Shown: positions 38,226-46,988 of the stretch, one piece after another
Layout: each line of letters starts with the position of its first letter
Numbering within the stretch: position 1 is the first letter of the stretch
Assembly: GCF_003050745.1 (NCBI RefSeq)
Contig: NZ_QAOF01000002.1
Coordinates: 186,001-250,000 of the forward strand
Reading direction: 5' to 3'
Source of the DNA: Sphingomonas sp. PP-CE-3G-477
GTDB lineage: Bacteria > Pseudomonadota > Alphaproteobacteria > Sphingomonadales > Sphingomonadaceae
Length of the DNA stretch: 64,000 nucleotides
The notes under the pieces: generated by a model
Told to the model about the DNA's origin: nothing
Database searches by the model: none
Seen by the model: only the letters and a program-made list of their open reading frames with translations
Position numbers and translations under genes: made by a program

Positions 38226-39777
38226 GCTCGGCGTCGACGGCCGCGATCTCACGCTGCGGTGGTCGGGACAGATCTCGCTCACGCGGCGTATCCTGGCGGT
38301 CAACATCTTCGCGCTGCTGCTGCTGGCGGGCGGATTTTTCTATCTCGATTCGTATCGCAGCCGCGTCGTCGACAACCGCGTTGCGCAGACCGCGCGCGAA
38401 GCACGGCTGATCGGCGAGGCGATCGCCGCGGTCGACCCGGCGTTGCGCGATCCGCTGGTGCTGAGGCTCGCGCGCGATACGGGTGCGCGGATCCGGTTGT
38501 TCGACGCGGCGGGGCGGACGACCGTCGACAGCCGCGCGCTGGGCCTGCGCAACTTCGTGCTGATGGACCCCGACAAGGAAGACTGGGACCAGACGATCGC
38601 CCGTTTCCTCGACGCGGTGATCGACGTCGTCGTGATGGCACCCCGCCCCCCGCTTTACCGGGAGCGCAGCGGCGCACAGCAATGGCCCGACGTGACCGCG
38701 ATCCGCGCACGCAGCACGGTCTCTACGACGGTCTGGCGTGCGCCGGATCGCACCCCCGTATTGACCGCCGTCGCCCCGCTTCGCGCTGGCGAGGTCGTGA
38801 TGACGACGGTCAACGCGCGCGACATCACGAAAACGGTGCGGATCGAACGGTTCCGGCTCAGCATGGTCCTGCTGGTCGTGTCGATCGTCTCGATTTTGTT
38901 GTCGCTGTTTCTCGCGCGGACGATCGTGCGGCCGCTCCGTCGCCTTGCCCGGGCTGCGGTCCGTGTCAGGTTGGGCCGGGCACGCGAAGTCGTGGTGCCG
39001 CGCCTGCCCTCTCGCCGTGACGAACTCGGCATGCTCGCGCGCGCGCTGTCGGACATGAGCCTCGCGCTCAGGGCGCGCATCGACGCGACCGAAGCGTTCG
39101 CCGCGGACGTCACGCACGAGATGAAGAACCCCCTCGCCTCGCTCCGGTCCGCGGTCGAGGGACTGTCGCGCGTCAAGGACCAGGCGTTGCAGGCGCAGTT
39201 GCTCGCGATCGTCCGTGACGACGTGCACCGGCTCGACCGGCTCCTCTCGGACATTTCGGAAGCGTCGCGACTCGATGCGCAGCTCAGCCGCGCCAAGTTC
39301 GAACCGGTCGACATCGCGGCGATGATCGACGGACTGGTCGCGCAGCGCGACGCACGCGGCGTGGAACGCGGGATCCGCCTGCGTTTCGATCGCAATCCCG
39401 ACGACCAGACGATCATAGTCGGCGAAGGCGCGAGGCTCGAACGCGTCTTCGAGAACCTAATCGACAACGCGCTGTCCTTCTCCCCGGACGGCGGCCTCAT
39501 CGCGATCTCGGCGGTCCGACAGGACGACGAACTCGTGATCCGCGTCGAGGACGAAGGTCCTGGCGTTCCCGAGGAGGCGCGCGAAGACGTGTTCAAGCGT
39601 TTCCACTCGGTCCGCCCCGACAGCGAGACGTTCGGCCAGCATTCCGGGCTTGGCCTCGCGATCGCGCGGACCATCGTCGACGGCCATCAGGGTTCGATCG
39701 TCGTCGAATCGCGTGAAGACCGGATCGGTGGCGCGCGCTTCGTCGTGCGGCTACCGCTCGCCGATATACCGTTGTAA
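38194..39777 (+). CDS. chvG: ChvG/ExoS-type sensor histidine kinase
   Basis: Inner-membrane sensor partner of ChvI. From the ATG at 38194, 527 residues: membrane helix 1 at about 32-50, a periplasmic domain at about 51-220, membrane helix 2 at about 222-242, a HAMP linker, the H-box [19 protein letters not shown] (His about 308), an N-box ([11 protein letters not shown]) and a G-box ([11 protein letters not shown]). In-frame codons back to 38077 lie in chvI. The periplasmic domain has two sensory segments separated by a stretch rich in Asp/Arg. HprK follows nine bases later. Confidence 0.94.
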   Translation: MVPGIDFLRNELGVDGRDLTLRWSGQISLTRRILAVNIFALLLLAGGFFYLDSYRSRVVDNRVAQTAREARLIGEAIAAVDPALRDPLVLRLARDTGARIRLFDAAGRTTVDSRALGLRNFVLMDPDKEDWDQTIARFLDAVIDVVVMAPRPPLYRERSGAQQWPDVTAIRARSTVSTTVWRAPDRTPVLTAVAPLRAGEVVMTTVNARDITKTVRIERFRLSMVLLVVSIVSILLSLFLARTIVRPLRRLARAAVRVRLGRAREVVVPRLPSRRDELGMLARALSDMSLALRARIDATEAFAADVTHEMKNPLASLRSAVEGLSRVKDQALQAQLLAIVRDDVHRLDRLLSDISEASRLDAQLSRAKFEPVDIAAMIDGLVAQRDARGVERGIRLRFDRNPDDQTIIVGEGARLERVFENLIDNALSFSPDGGLIAISAVRQDDELVIRVEDEGPGVPEEAREDVFKRFHSVRPDSETFGQHSGLGLAIARTIVDGHQGSIVVESREDRIGGARFVVRLPLADIPL

Positions 39778-39786
39778 GGAACGCAC

Positions 39787-40218
39787 GTGGTCGAGATCTC
39801 TTCCGACAGGCTTCACGCCACGACGGTTTCGATCGATGGGATCGCGGTGATGATCGAGGGCGCGTCCGGATCGGGCAAGTCCGACCTCGCACTACGCCTG
39901 ATCGACCGCGGTGCCACGCTCGTCAGCGACGACCAGACGCTCGTGGTCCGTTCGGGCAAGGTCTTGCTGGCGCGGGCACCGACCACGATCGCCGGAAGGA
40001 TCGAAGTCCGCGGCATCGGTATTCTCGCCATGCCGCACGTCGAGGACGTAGCTGTCGGGCTGCTCGTTCGTGTCGATGGCGCCATCGAGCGGATGCCCGA
40101 GCGCCGTGTGCGGAAGATCGCGGGCATCGCCGTGCGCCAGTTCGCGGTCGATCCCTTCGAAGCCTCCGCCCCGATCAAGGTCGAACTCGCATTGCGCAAT
40201 CCGGAGCCCCTAGAATGA
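39787..40218 (+). CDS. hprK: HPr kinase/phosphorylase, short alphaproteobacterial form
   Basis: Phosphorylates HPr at its regulatory Ser. The 143-residue protein has only the C-terminal kinase domain, as is usual for alphaproteobacteria (Firmicute forms have about 310 residues); it is not truncated. Walker A GASGSGKS (25-32) is followed by the SDDQTLV and GIGILAMPHVEDV motifs that mark the family. The GTG start at 39787 follows AAGGA. It is third in chvI-chvG-hprK-rapZ-EIIA-HPr. Confidence 0.9.
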   Translation: MVEISSDRLHATTVSIDGIAVMIEGASGSGKSDLALRLIDRGATLVSDDQTLVVRSGKVLLARAPTTIAGRIEVRGIGILAMPHVEDVAVGLLVRVDGAIERMPERRVRKIAGIAVRQFAVDPFEASAPIKVELALRNPEPLE

Positions 40219-40228
40219 CGCGATCAGC

Positions 40229-41143
40229 ATGACACGGCCAAAGGACATCCTGCTCGTCACCGGCATGTCGGGGGCGGGCAAGTCCACCGTCCTGAAGACG
40301 CTCGAAGATCTTGGCTGGGAGGTCGTCGACAACCTGCCGCTGCTGCTTCTCGACCGGCTGCTCGACGCACCGCTTCCCGAAGGATCGCCCAACGATTCGC
40401 AGCCGCTCGCGATCGGCATCGGCGCCCGGACGCGCGACTTCGATCCCGAACGGATCGTCAGCCGCATTCGGGACCTGCGCGACAGGCACGGGCTCGAGAT
40501 CGGGATGTTGTTTCTCGATTGCTCGGGCGCCGAACTCGAACGCCGATATTCCGAGACCCGCCGCCGCCACCCACTCGCGCTCGATCGCCCGGCGAACGAC
40601 GGTATCGGCCGCGAACGCGAGTTGCTTGCACCGCTTCGCGACTGGGCGAACCGCCTGATCGACACCACCGACATGGCCGCCAACGAACTCGCACAGCAGA
40701 TTCGCATGAGTTTTGCGGGCGGGGATCTCGGAGAGCCGACGCTCTCGATTCGCTCGTTCGGCTTTGCCCGCGGCCTGCCTCGCAACGCCGACCTTGTTTT
40801 CGACATGCGCTTCCTGCGCAATCCGCACTGGGATCACGACCTGCGGCCCGGTACCGGGCTCGACGCCGACGTGTCCGCCTACATCATGGACGACCCTGCC
40901 TACGAGGCGGCGGTAAGCCGGATCGAGGAGCTGCTGATGCTGTTGCTTCCGCGCTACCGGGCGGAAGGCAAGTCCTATGTCACGGTCGCGTTCGGGTGTA
41001 CCGGAGGGAGACACCGGTCGGTCCACGTCGCCGACCGGGTGGCGCGACGGTTGCGCGAAGCAGGATTTTCGCCCAGTATCGCACACCGCGACCTCGGGGC
41101 CGCACCGCAGGATGCGCTCGAAGGATCACCGGTCGTCTTATGA
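40229..41143 (+). CDS. rapZ: RapZ-family RNase adapter / nucleotide-binding protein
   Basis: P-loop protein; in E. coli RapZ guides RNase E to the sRNA GlmZ and so tunes glucosamine-6-phosphate synthesis. Here the target is unknown, because that sRNA is not expected in alphaproteobacteria. The 304-residue product has Walker A TGMSGAGKST (11-20), a DNLPLLLL Walker-B-like motif and a C-terminal KSYVTVAFGCTGGRHRSV that matches the RNA-binding domain. It lies between hprK and EIIA/HPr, which hints at a link between PTS phosphorylation and RNA or amino-sugar control. Confidence 0.9.
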   Translation: MTRPKDILLVTGMSGAGKSTVLKTLEDLGWEVVDNLPLLLLDRLLDAPLPEGSPNDSQPLAIGIGARTRDFDPERIVSRIRDLRDRHGLEIGMLFLDCSGAELERRYSETRRRHPLALDRPANDGIGRERELLAPLRDWANRLIDTTDMAANELAQQIRMSFAGGDLGEPTLSIRSFGFARGLPRNADLVFDMRFLRNPHWDHDLRPGTGLDADVSAYIMDDPAYEAAVSRIEELLMLLLPRYRAEGKSYVTVAFGCTGGRHRSVHVADRVARRLREAGFSPSIAHRDLGAAPQDALEGSPVVL

Positions 41144-41158
41144 GTATGAAACGCTGAC

Positions 41159-41566
41159 ATGATCGGCCTTGTTCTGGTAACACACGGTCGATTGGCCGAG
41201 GAATTCGTACGCGCGATGATCCACGTCGTCGGCCCGCAGGAGCGCGTCGCGACGATTGCGATCGGTCCCGACGACGACATGGAGAGCCGCCGCGCCGACA
41301 TTGCCGCGGCCATTCAGGACGTCGATACGGGACGCGGCGTGATCGTGCTGACCGACCTGTTCGGTGGCACCCCCTCCAATCTTGCCATCTCGCTGATGGA
41401 ACGCGGGCGGATCGAAGTGATCGCGGGGATGAACCTGCCGATGCTCATCCGGCTCGGCTCGGCGCGCAAGTCGATGACCGTCGTCGCGGCGGTCGCGGCG
41501 GCTCGTGAGGCTGGCCGCAAATACATTTCGGTAGCCTCCGAGGTTCTCGGCGAGGCCGCCGCGTGA
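41159..41566 (+). CDS. ptsM: Mannose-class PTS EIIA (regulatory, no permease)
   Basis: 135-residue EIIA of the mannose family. The phosphorylated His is at residue 9 (LVLVTHGRLA), and TDLFGGTPSN is the other family mark. There is no EIIB, EIIC or EIID nearby, so the role is regulatory rather than sugar uptake, as proposed for other alphaproteobacteria. The stop overlaps the HPr start (GTGA). It is 15 bases after rapZ. Confidence 0.92.
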   Translation: MIGLVLVTHGRLAEEFVRAMIHVVGPQERVATIAIGPDDDMESRRADIAAAIQDVDTGRGVIVLTDLFGGTPSNLAISLMERGRIEVIAGMNLPMLIRLGSARKSMTVVAAVAAAREAGRKYISVASEVLGEAAA

Positions 41567-41838
41567 GCCAGGTTTCACGGACCGTCCAGATCACCAATCG
41601 TCGCGGGCTGCATGCGCGCGCGAGTGCGAAATTCGTGACGCTGGCGTCGTCGCATCCAGTCGAGGTCAGCGTGACCAAGGACGGCTCCGACCATGTCACC
41701 GGCACGTCGATCATGGGATTGATGATGCTGGGTGCTGCAATGGGCGACGCGATCACGATCAGCGCGACTGGGGATGGCGCGGAGCATACGGTGGCGGCGC
41801 TTGCCGAACTGGTCGAAGCGAAGTTCGGCGAGGATTGA
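41563..41838 (+). CDS. ptsH: Phosphocarrier protein HPr
   Basis: 91-residue PTS phosphocarrier. The catalytic His is at about 17 (RGLHARASAKF) and the regulatory Ser at about 49 (GTSIMGLMML), matching the target of the adjacent HPr kinase. The GTG start overlaps the EIIA stop. No ptsI (enzyme I) is in the window, so this HPr must be charged by an enzyme I encoded elsewhere. A palindromic element begins 11 bases after the stop. Confidence 0.94.
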   Translation: MSQVSRTVQITNRRGLHARASAKFVTLASSHPVEVSVTKDGSDHVTGTSIMGLMMLGAAMGDAITISATGDGAEHTVAALAELVEAKFGED

Positions 41839-41848
41839 CCTTCTGACT

Positions 41849-41955
41849 CCCCTCCCGCAGGCGGGAGGGGTTGGGGGTGGGCGCGCGCTCACCATAATCG
41901 AATCATTTGCTGAGGCCGGGAGCCCACCCCCGGCCCCTCCCGCATACGGGAGGGG
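41849..41955. repeat. Palindromic intergenic element (CCCCTCCCGC family) bearing a ribosome site
   Basis: Left hairpin CCCCTCCCGC (41849-41858) / GCGGGAGGGG (41861-41870). Right hairpin CCCCTCCCG (41934-41942) / CGGGAGGGG (41947-41955). Between them, a GGGGTTGGGGGTGGGC tract pairs with GCCCACCCCCGGCCCC at 14 of 16 positions. The right edge continues into AGGAC five bases before the methyltransferase ATG (41965). In that message the Shine-Dalgarno bases form part of the right hairpin stem. Confidence 0.86.
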
Positions 41956-41964
41956 AGGACAAGA

Positions 41965-42780
41965 ATGCCCCGCGAGATAACCGCCTTTTCGAACCCGCTG
42001 ATCAAGTACGTCCGCGACCTGCGCGACAAACGGCATCGGCGCGCGGCCAAGCAGTTTCTCGCCGAGGGACTGCGCATCCTTACCGAAGCGCGCGAGACCG
42101 GTCGCCTGCCCCGTACGCTGTTCTACGCGGCGGCCAGCGCGAACCACCCGTTGGTGCACGCGCTGTCGATGGACGTCGAGGATGCGGGCGGCGATTCGAT
42201 CCAGACCACGCCCGACATTCTCTCGAAGCTGTCCGGCAAGGATAACCCGCAAGCGGTCGTCGGCGTGTTCGATGAGTTCGACGCGACGCTCGACGATCTC
42301 GATCGCACCACGTCGGGCATCTGGCTGGTCGCAGAGCGCCTGCGCGATCCGGGCAATCTCGGCACGATCCTGCGCACTGGCGATGCGGTCGGCGCGGGCG
42401 GACTGATCCTGATCGGCGAGTCGGTCGATCCCTTTTCGGTCGAGGCGGTGCGCGCCAGCATGGGAGCGCTGTTCACGATCCCCGTCGTGAAGACCGAGTG
42501 GGAGCCGTTCCACACCTGGCTGCGCACCGGCCCCGGCCAGCTCGTCGGTCTGAGCCTCGACACCGACATCGATTACCGGGCAGCGGCCTATACCGGCCCG
42601 ACCTTCCTGCTCACGGGCAACGAAGCGCAGGGCATGCCGCCCGAGATGGCCGAGGCATGCAACGTGCTCGTGAAGATCCCAATGCTGGGCAAGGCGGACA
42701 GCCTCAACGCTGCGGTCGCGACCGCGGTGATGGCCTATGAAGTGCTGGCCCGGCAGGAAAAATCCGCTCCTCTGGCCTGA
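41965..42780 (+). CDS. SpoU/TrmH-family RNA 2'-O-methyltransferase
   Basis: SPOUT-fold methyltransferase acting on rRNA or tRNA ribose; the target position is not predictable. Starting at ATG 41965 (271 aa), an N-terminal substrate-binding domain (about 1-100, starting with REITAFSNPLIKYVRDLR) precedes the catalytic domain with VAERLRDPGNLGTILRTGDA, LLTGNEAQGMP and KIPMLGKADSLNAAVA. The last two are the knotted SAM-binding motifs. Its ribosome site (GGGGAGGA) lies in the right arm of a palindromic element. Confidence 0.9.
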   Translation: MPREITAFSNPLIKYVRDLRDKRHRRAAKQFLAEGLRILTEARETGRLPRTLFYAAASANHPLVHALSMDVEDAGGDSIQTTPDILSKLSGKDNPQAVVGVFDEFDATLDDLDRTTSGIWLVAERLRDPGNLGTILRTGDAVGAGGLILIGESVDPFSVEAVRASMGALFTIPVVKTEWEPFHTWLRTGPGQLVGLSLDTDIDYRAAAYTGPTFLLTGNEAQGMPPEMAEACNVLVKIPMLGKADSLNAAVATAVMAYEVLARQEKSAPLA

Positions 42781-42884
42781 ACCGTTAATTTTGCCCGATT
42801 GGCGATGCTTAGCGAGTCCGGTTCAGCTAAGGGAGAGCTACGTCGTGCGAAAGCGTCGACGGAGTACGGTAAGACAGGACGAAT

Positions 42885-44384
42885 ATGGCCCGCGGTTTCA
42901 ATGATGGACGAGTGACGAACGGCGCAATCCGGTCGGTGATGGCGATTGCCGCCACGCCGATGCTGATGGCGACCCCGCTGTTCGCGCAACAGGTTACGCC
43001 ACCTCCGGTCGTACCGACGATGCCCTCCGCAGTGCCGACCACGACGCTTGCGCCACCGGTCATCACAGTGCCGCCGCTGAGCGACACGCAGGCCGCGCTG
43101 CTCGACAGGCTGCTGAATGGCGACATCGTGGCGCAGGGCCTGAAGTCCGCCGCCACGGCGTCGACCAACGCGCCGAGCAAGGAAGAACTCGTCCGTGCCG
43201 CGCTCGATCATGCGCGCGCCGTGCATGCCGGCCGTCTCAGCGGTGCCGATTTCCAGAAGGATTGGGGCCTGCGTCCGCCCGCCTATGATCCGACCCCGGC
43301 GTTTGCCGACGCGGTTCGGCTCGATCGGATCGCGGCGTGGTTCGCGTCGCTGCCGCCGCCCTATGCCGGCTATGACGGCCTGCGTAAGGGCCTCCAGAAT
43401 TACCGCTCGATCGCCGCCGCGGGTGGCTGGTCGCCGCTCGCATCCGGCCCGGATTTCACGATCGGGGCGAGCGGTCCGCGCGTGATCGCGCTTCGCAAGC
43501 GCCTCGCGGTCGAGGACAAGGATGTCTCGACCAGCGGCGACAAGTTCGATTCCGCGCTGGTCGACGCGGTCCGTCGCGCGCAGCGTCGCTACGGCCTGAA
43601 CCCGAGCGGCATCGTCTCGACCCAGACGCTCGCTGCGCTCAACGTGTCGGCGACCGATCGCGTACGTCAGATCATGGCGAACATGGAGCGCTGGCGCTGG
43701 CTGCCGCAGGACCTGCCACGCGATCGTATCCAGGTGAACATAGCCGCTGCCGTGCTGACGGTGTTCGACGGCGACACGCCCGTTCAATCGATGCGCGCCG
43801 TTACCGGTCGTCCGGGCGACGAGACGCCAATGCTCTCCTCGACGATCCACAGCATCGTCATCAATCCACCGTGGAACGTGCCGACGTCGATCGCGACCAA
43901 GGAGCTTTGGCCGAAGGAGAAGGCCAACCCGGGCTATTTCAAGCGCAACGGCATCAAGGTGATCGACGGCACGCGGCTTCAGCAGCAGGCCGGCGACCAG
44001 AGCGCGCTGGGCCGGTTCAAGTTCGATTTCGCCAACGACTATTCGGTGTATCTCCACGATACGCCCAGCCGCGCGAAGTTCGCTAGCTTCAGCCGACTTG
44101 CGAGCCATGGCTGCGTACGCCTTGAAAAGCCTGCCGAACTTGCCGACCTGCTGCTCAACGGCGATCCCAGCTGGACGCCCGAGATGGTCGATGCTGCCGT
44201 TGCCAAGGGCGACACGATCCGTGCTCGCCTGATCAAGCCCGTGTCGGTATACCTGCTCTACTGGACCGCATTTGCCAGCGGCAACGGCCAGATGAACTTC
44301 CGCGCCGATCCCTATGACTGGGACGGCATCCTCGCCTCCAAGATCGAGGCACGCACCGCGCGCCAGACGATCGCCGCTCGTTGA
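42885..44384 (+). CDS. L,D-transpeptidase of the YcbB/LdtD type
   Basis: Peptidoglycan-crosslinking enzyme that joins two meso-diaminopimelate residues; it is resistant to most beta-lactams by mechanism. The 499-residue product has a signal sequence (VMAIAATPMLMATPLFAQ), a Pro/Thr-rich linker, an N-terminal scaffold, a peptidoglycan-binding domain (about 195-255, GPRVIALRKRL) and a YkuD catalytic domain with SHGCVRLEKP (His about 408, Cys about 410). It is followed by a lipoprotein. ACAGGACG just upstream may be the ribosome site. Confidence 0.93.
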   Translation: MARGFNDGRVTNGAIRSVMAIAATPMLMATPLFAQQVTPPPVVPTMPSAVPTTTLAPPVITVPPLSDTQAALLDRLLNGDIVAQGLKSAATASTNAPSKEELVRAALDHARAVHAGRLSGADFQKDWGLRPPAYDPTPAFADAVRLDRIAAWFASLPPPYAGYDGLRKGLQNYRSIAAAGGWSPLASGPDFTIGASGPRVIALRKRLAVEDKDVSTSGDKFDSALVDAVRRAQRRYGLNPSGIVSTQTLAALNVSATDRVRQIMANMERWRWLPQDLPRDRIQVNIAAAVLTVFDGDTPVQSMRAVTGRPGDETPMLSSTIHSIVINPPWNVPTSIATKELWPKEKANPGYFKRNGIKVIDGTRLQQQAGDQSALGRFKFDFANDYSVYLHDTPSRAKFASFSRLASHGCVRLEKPAELADLLLNGDPSWTPEMVDAAVAKGDTIRARLIKPVSVYLLYWTAFASGNGQMNFRADPYDWDGILASKIEARTARQTIAAR

Positions 44385-44395
44385 GAGGACAAGAC

Positions 44396-44734
44396 ATGAC
44401 GATCTCCACCCGTACCCGAACCGCCATTGCCGGCGGTCTGCTCGCCGCCATGGCGCTGGCCGGCTGCTCGCGCTCCGAACCGGAGCAGCCGCCGACGGAC
44501 ACCAACATGGTCGAGGACACCGGCGTGACCGAGTCCGAGGCTGCGGCACCGGCTCCGGTCGAAGCCGCTCCCGTCGAGGCTGCACCGCCCGCACCGGCCG
44601 TGGTCGAGCCGCCGCGTGAAAAGCCGGTCGCTCCGGACGAGCAGATGCTCGACGACGCCGACGCCACCGGCATGACATCACGCGTGACGCGCGACGAAGC
44701 GCCGACCGAGAACGAGGACGCGCCTCAGCAGTGA
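44396..44734 (+). CDS. Small lipoprotein, acidic and Pro/Ala-rich, unknown function
   Basis: I do not recognise a family. The ATG at 44396, with GAGAGGA upstream, gives 112 residues; a TTG at 44381 overlapping the transpeptidase is less likely. The lipoprotein signal is MALAGC (lipidated Cys about 24). The mature part is acidic and made mostly of Pro, Ala and Glu (APAPVEAAPVEAAPP), so it is probably disordered. Its coupling to the L,D-transpeptidase suggests a cell-wall-associated tether, but that is inference. Confidence 0.72.
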   Translation: MTISTRTRTAIAGGLLAAMALAGCSRSEPEQPPTDTNMVEDTGVTESEAAAPAPVEAAPVEAAPPAPAVVEPPREKPVAPDEQMLDDADATGMTSRVTRDEAPTENEDAPQQ

Positions 44735-44737
44735 GGG

Positions 44738-44751
44738 GACCGGATCCGGTC
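44738..44751. terminator. Short palindrome between convergent genes
   Basis: GACCGGATCCGGTC is a perfect 14-base palindrome between the lipoprotein stop and the convergent sulP stop. A wider pairing (GGATCCG/CGGATCC) is also possible. It is a weak candidate for a shared terminator. Confidence 0.4.
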
Positions 44752-44756
44752 GGCGG

Positions 44757-46241
44757 TCATCCCCCGATCGGATCCGCTACGCCAGGCGCGTGACGATCGA
44801 CGAGCATCTCGCTCGCGCGGTTGAGCCCGATGACTTCGACGATCCTGCCGTTGCGGCGCAGCTTGGCGACCACGTCCTCCAGCGCGCCGACCGCCGTCAC
44901 ATCCCACAGATGCGCACCGGTGAGGTCGATGCGGATGACGCGTGCCGTATCGCGCAGGTCGAAATGCTCGGTGAACATGTCGGCACTGGCGAAGAAGATC
45001 TGCCCACGAACCCGGTAGATACGCGTGTCGCTTGCGACGTCGTGTTCGGTAGCGACATCCGTCAGGCGCCCGACCTTCCACGCGAAGAACACGCCGCTGA
45101 GCAACACCCCGACGCCGACGCCCAGCGACAGGTCATGCGTCGCGACCGTGACGACGACCGTCGCGACCATCACCACGCTCGACACCTTGGGATGACGCAC
45201 CACGTCGCGGAGCGAGCCCCAGGAGAAGGTGCTGATCGACACCATGATCATGATCGCGACCAGCGCCGCGACGGGCACCTGCGCGACCCATGGCCTGAGC
45301 GGCACCATTACGACCAGCAGGAACACGCCGGCGACCAGCGTCGACAGCCGCCCTCTCCCGCCGTAGCGGACGTTGCCCACGGTCTGGCCGATCATCCCGC
45401 ATCCGGCGATGCCACCGAACGCGCCCGCAGCGATGTTCGCGAGGCCGAGCCCGGTGCACTCGCGCGCCTTCGAACTGGTCGTCTCGGTCAATTCGTCGAC
45501 CACGCTGGCGGTCATCATCGATTCGAGCAACCCGACCGCGGCCATCGCCAGCGCATAGGGAGCGACGATCCGCAACGTATCCCAGGTGAAGGGCACGTCC
45601 GGCAGGCCGAACGACGGCAGCGTCGACGGCAATCGTCCAAGATCGCCGACCGTCTTGAGGGGCATCGGCACCCACATCGCGATCGCAGTGAGCACCACGA
45701 TACAGATCAGCGGCGACGGGATGGCGTTCGAGATGCGCGGCATGAGGTAGATGATCGCGAGACCGCCGGCGATCATCGCATAGGCCTGCCAACTGACGCC
45801 GACCATCTGCGGCACCTGCGCGGAGAAGATCAGGATCGCGAGTGCGTTGACGAACCCGGTGCGGACCGACTTCGAGACGAACCGCATCAGCACGTCGAGC
45901 TTGGCGAGCCCGAACGCGATCTGAAGTGCACCTGCGAGCATCGTCGCGACCAGCAGATATTGTAGGCCGTGAGCGTGAACCAGCGCGGCCGCGACCAGCG
46001 CAACGGAACCTGCCGCACCCGAGATCATCGCGGGGCGTCCGCCCGCAAAGGCGATGACGATGCCGATCACGAACGAGGCGAACAGGCCGACTTCGGGGTC
46101 TATGCCCGCGACGAACGAGAAGGCGATGACCTCGGGGATCAGCGCGAACGTGCCGACCATCCCGGCGAGGATATCGCGGCGCGCGGCGGTTGGGCCGCTG
46201 AACCATTCGGCCCGGTAACGAGAAAGAGATAAGGATGTCAT
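44757..46241 (-). CDS. SulP-family anion transporter with STAS domain
   Basis: Inner-membrane transporter of the SLC26/SulP family; substrates in bacteria include sulfate, bicarbonate, C4-dicarboxylates and other anions, so it cannot be named from sequence. The 494-residue protein has about twelve membrane segments, starting RRDILAGMVGTFALIPEVIA, and a short C-terminal STAS domain (about 385-480, VIRIDLTGAHLWDVTAVGAL). A promoter and a structured leader lie upstream (46242-46409). Confidence 0.9.
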   Translation of the reverse strand: MTSLSLSRYRAEWFSGPTAARRDILAGMVGTFALIPEVIAFSFVAGIDPEVGLFASFVIGIVIAFAGGRPAMISGAAGSVALVAAALVHAHGLQYLLVATMLAGALQIAFGLAKLDVLMRFVSKSVRTGFVNALAILIFSAQVPQMVGVSWQAYAMIAGGLAIIYLMPRISNAIPSPLICIVVLTAIAMWVPMPLKTVGDLGRLPSTLPSFGLPDVPFTWDTLRIVAPYALAMAAVGLLESMMTASVVDELTETTSSKARECTGLGLANIAAGAFGGIAGCGMIGQTVGNVRYGGRGRLSTLVAGVFLLVVMVPLRPWVAQVPVAALVAIMIMVSISTFSWGSLRDVVRHPKVSSVVMVATVVVTVATHDLSLGVGVGVLLSGVFFAWKVGRLTDVATEHDVASDTRIYRVRGQIFFASADMFTEHFDLRDTARVIRIDLTGAHLWDVTAVGALEDVVAKLRRNGRIVEVIGLNRASEMLVDRHAPGVADPIGG

Positions 46242-46380
46242 GGATGTATCCGCATAGGACGCGCGAACCGCGGCGCTGTCTCGGCAGGCGGTTCACTTCA
46301 GAGGCGTCGTTGCGTTGTCCGGCGGATCGGCGGCCGGAATAGCCACCCGGAATTGCACCGGGTCCAGGGCGAATGGGTGC
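46242..46380 (-). promoter_or_regulatory. Candidate structured RNA leader of sulP
   Basis: Downstream of the predicted promoter, about 140 bases precede the sulP ATG. Read on the minus strand, there is a hairpin ACCCGG/CCGGGT around seven bases, then CCGGC/GCCGG. Next comes a nested set in which GGAC and GACGC pair with GCGTC and GTCC around the GAACCGC/GCGGTTC stem. This is more structure than a simple leader needs. A riboswitch, possibly of the sulfate-transporter-linked kind, is one reading; it is not confirmed. Confidence 0.45.
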
Positions 46381-46409
46381 TGGTTAGCGGCGCGCGAGGC
46401 TCAATGCAA
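46381..46409 (-). promoter_or_regulatory. Candidate sigma-70-type promoter for sulP
   Basis: On the minus strand, TTGCAT (46404-46409) is 17 bases from TAACCA (46381-46386), close to the TTGACA-N17-TATAAT plan. It would start transcription about 130 bases ahead of the sulP ATG. Confidence 0.5.
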
Positions 46410-46431
46410 CATTCGGCCATGAACCCCCGCG

Positions 46432-46459
46432 CGTCATCCTGACTTTCGTCAGGATGACG
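46432..46459. terminator. 12-base-pair hairpin between DUF488 gene and sulP promoter
   Basis: CGTCATCCTGAC (46432-46443) pairs perfectly with GTCAGGATGACG (46448-46459) around TTTC. It follows the DUF488 stop by about 27 bases on the minus strand and probably ends that message before the sulP promoter begins. The sequence looks like a short dispersed repeat. Confidence 0.75.
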
Positions 46460-46486
46460 GAGCGTTTGCAGCGAGTTTGACCTCTC

Positions 46487-46930
46487 TTAAGTGAACAGAT
46501 CCACCACTTCGGCCCCCTCGCCCACCGCCTGCAGCAGCAAGGTGCGGTGGCAATGGCACGGGTCTCGTTCGTAACACAGCAGCGCGCTCGGCTTCTCCGC
46601 CGCCAGCCCGAGCATGATCGCTGCGGCCGCCTGAGCCTCGGGAAGCTCGAGCTGTTCGTCATAGACAGCGGTCAACGTTGCGACGTCGCCCTTCTTGGCC
46701 GCATCGCGTCCGCGCTTCGGCGTTCCGAGCGCTTTCAGGTGCACGTAATCGATCTCGACCTCACGCAGCGACGCGGCGAGCGAGGTCTTCGAAAACCCTG
46801 GTCGCCGCGACAACGGAAGCGCGCGGACGTCGATCACCCGCTCCACCCCCGCCGCCTTCAATGCCGCGAGGAAATCGGCCATCGTCGTGGCCTCATAACC
46901 AATCGTGAAGATCTTCGTCGGGTCTGTCAT
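46487..46930 (-). CDS. DUF488-family protein
   Basis: 147-residue member of DUF488, role unknown. The ATG at 46930 ([13 protein letters not shown]) is chosen over an in-frame start at 46960. The family pattern is present: [30 protein letters not shown] and a final [11 protein letters not shown], whose Cys/His residues may bind a metal. It is divergent from trmFO with 58 bases between starts, so they may share regulation. Confidence 0.85.
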   Translation of the reverse strand: MTDPTKIFTIGYEATTMADFLAALKAAGVERVIDVRALPLSRRPGFSKTSLAASLREVEIDYVHLKALGTPKRGRDAAKKGDVATLTAVYDEQLELPEAQAAAAIMLGLAAEKPSALLCYERDPCHCHRTLLLQAVGEGAEVVDLFT

Positions 46931-46988
46931 GCAGGCGAAGTGGTATTGCGGACCTGACACGGCAAGCGTCCGTCGCTATCTGACCCAA

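Noticed and set aside
39787..40218. Possible truncated HPr kinase
   Set aside because: Length of 143 residues is the normal alphaproteobacterial form; Walker A and the family motifs are complete.
42735..44681. Very long antisense reading frame across the L,D-transpeptidase
   Set aside because: It is the reverse shadow of a well-supported gene; the composition is Arg/Asp-rich and no domain fits. High GC makes stop codons rare on the reverse strand.
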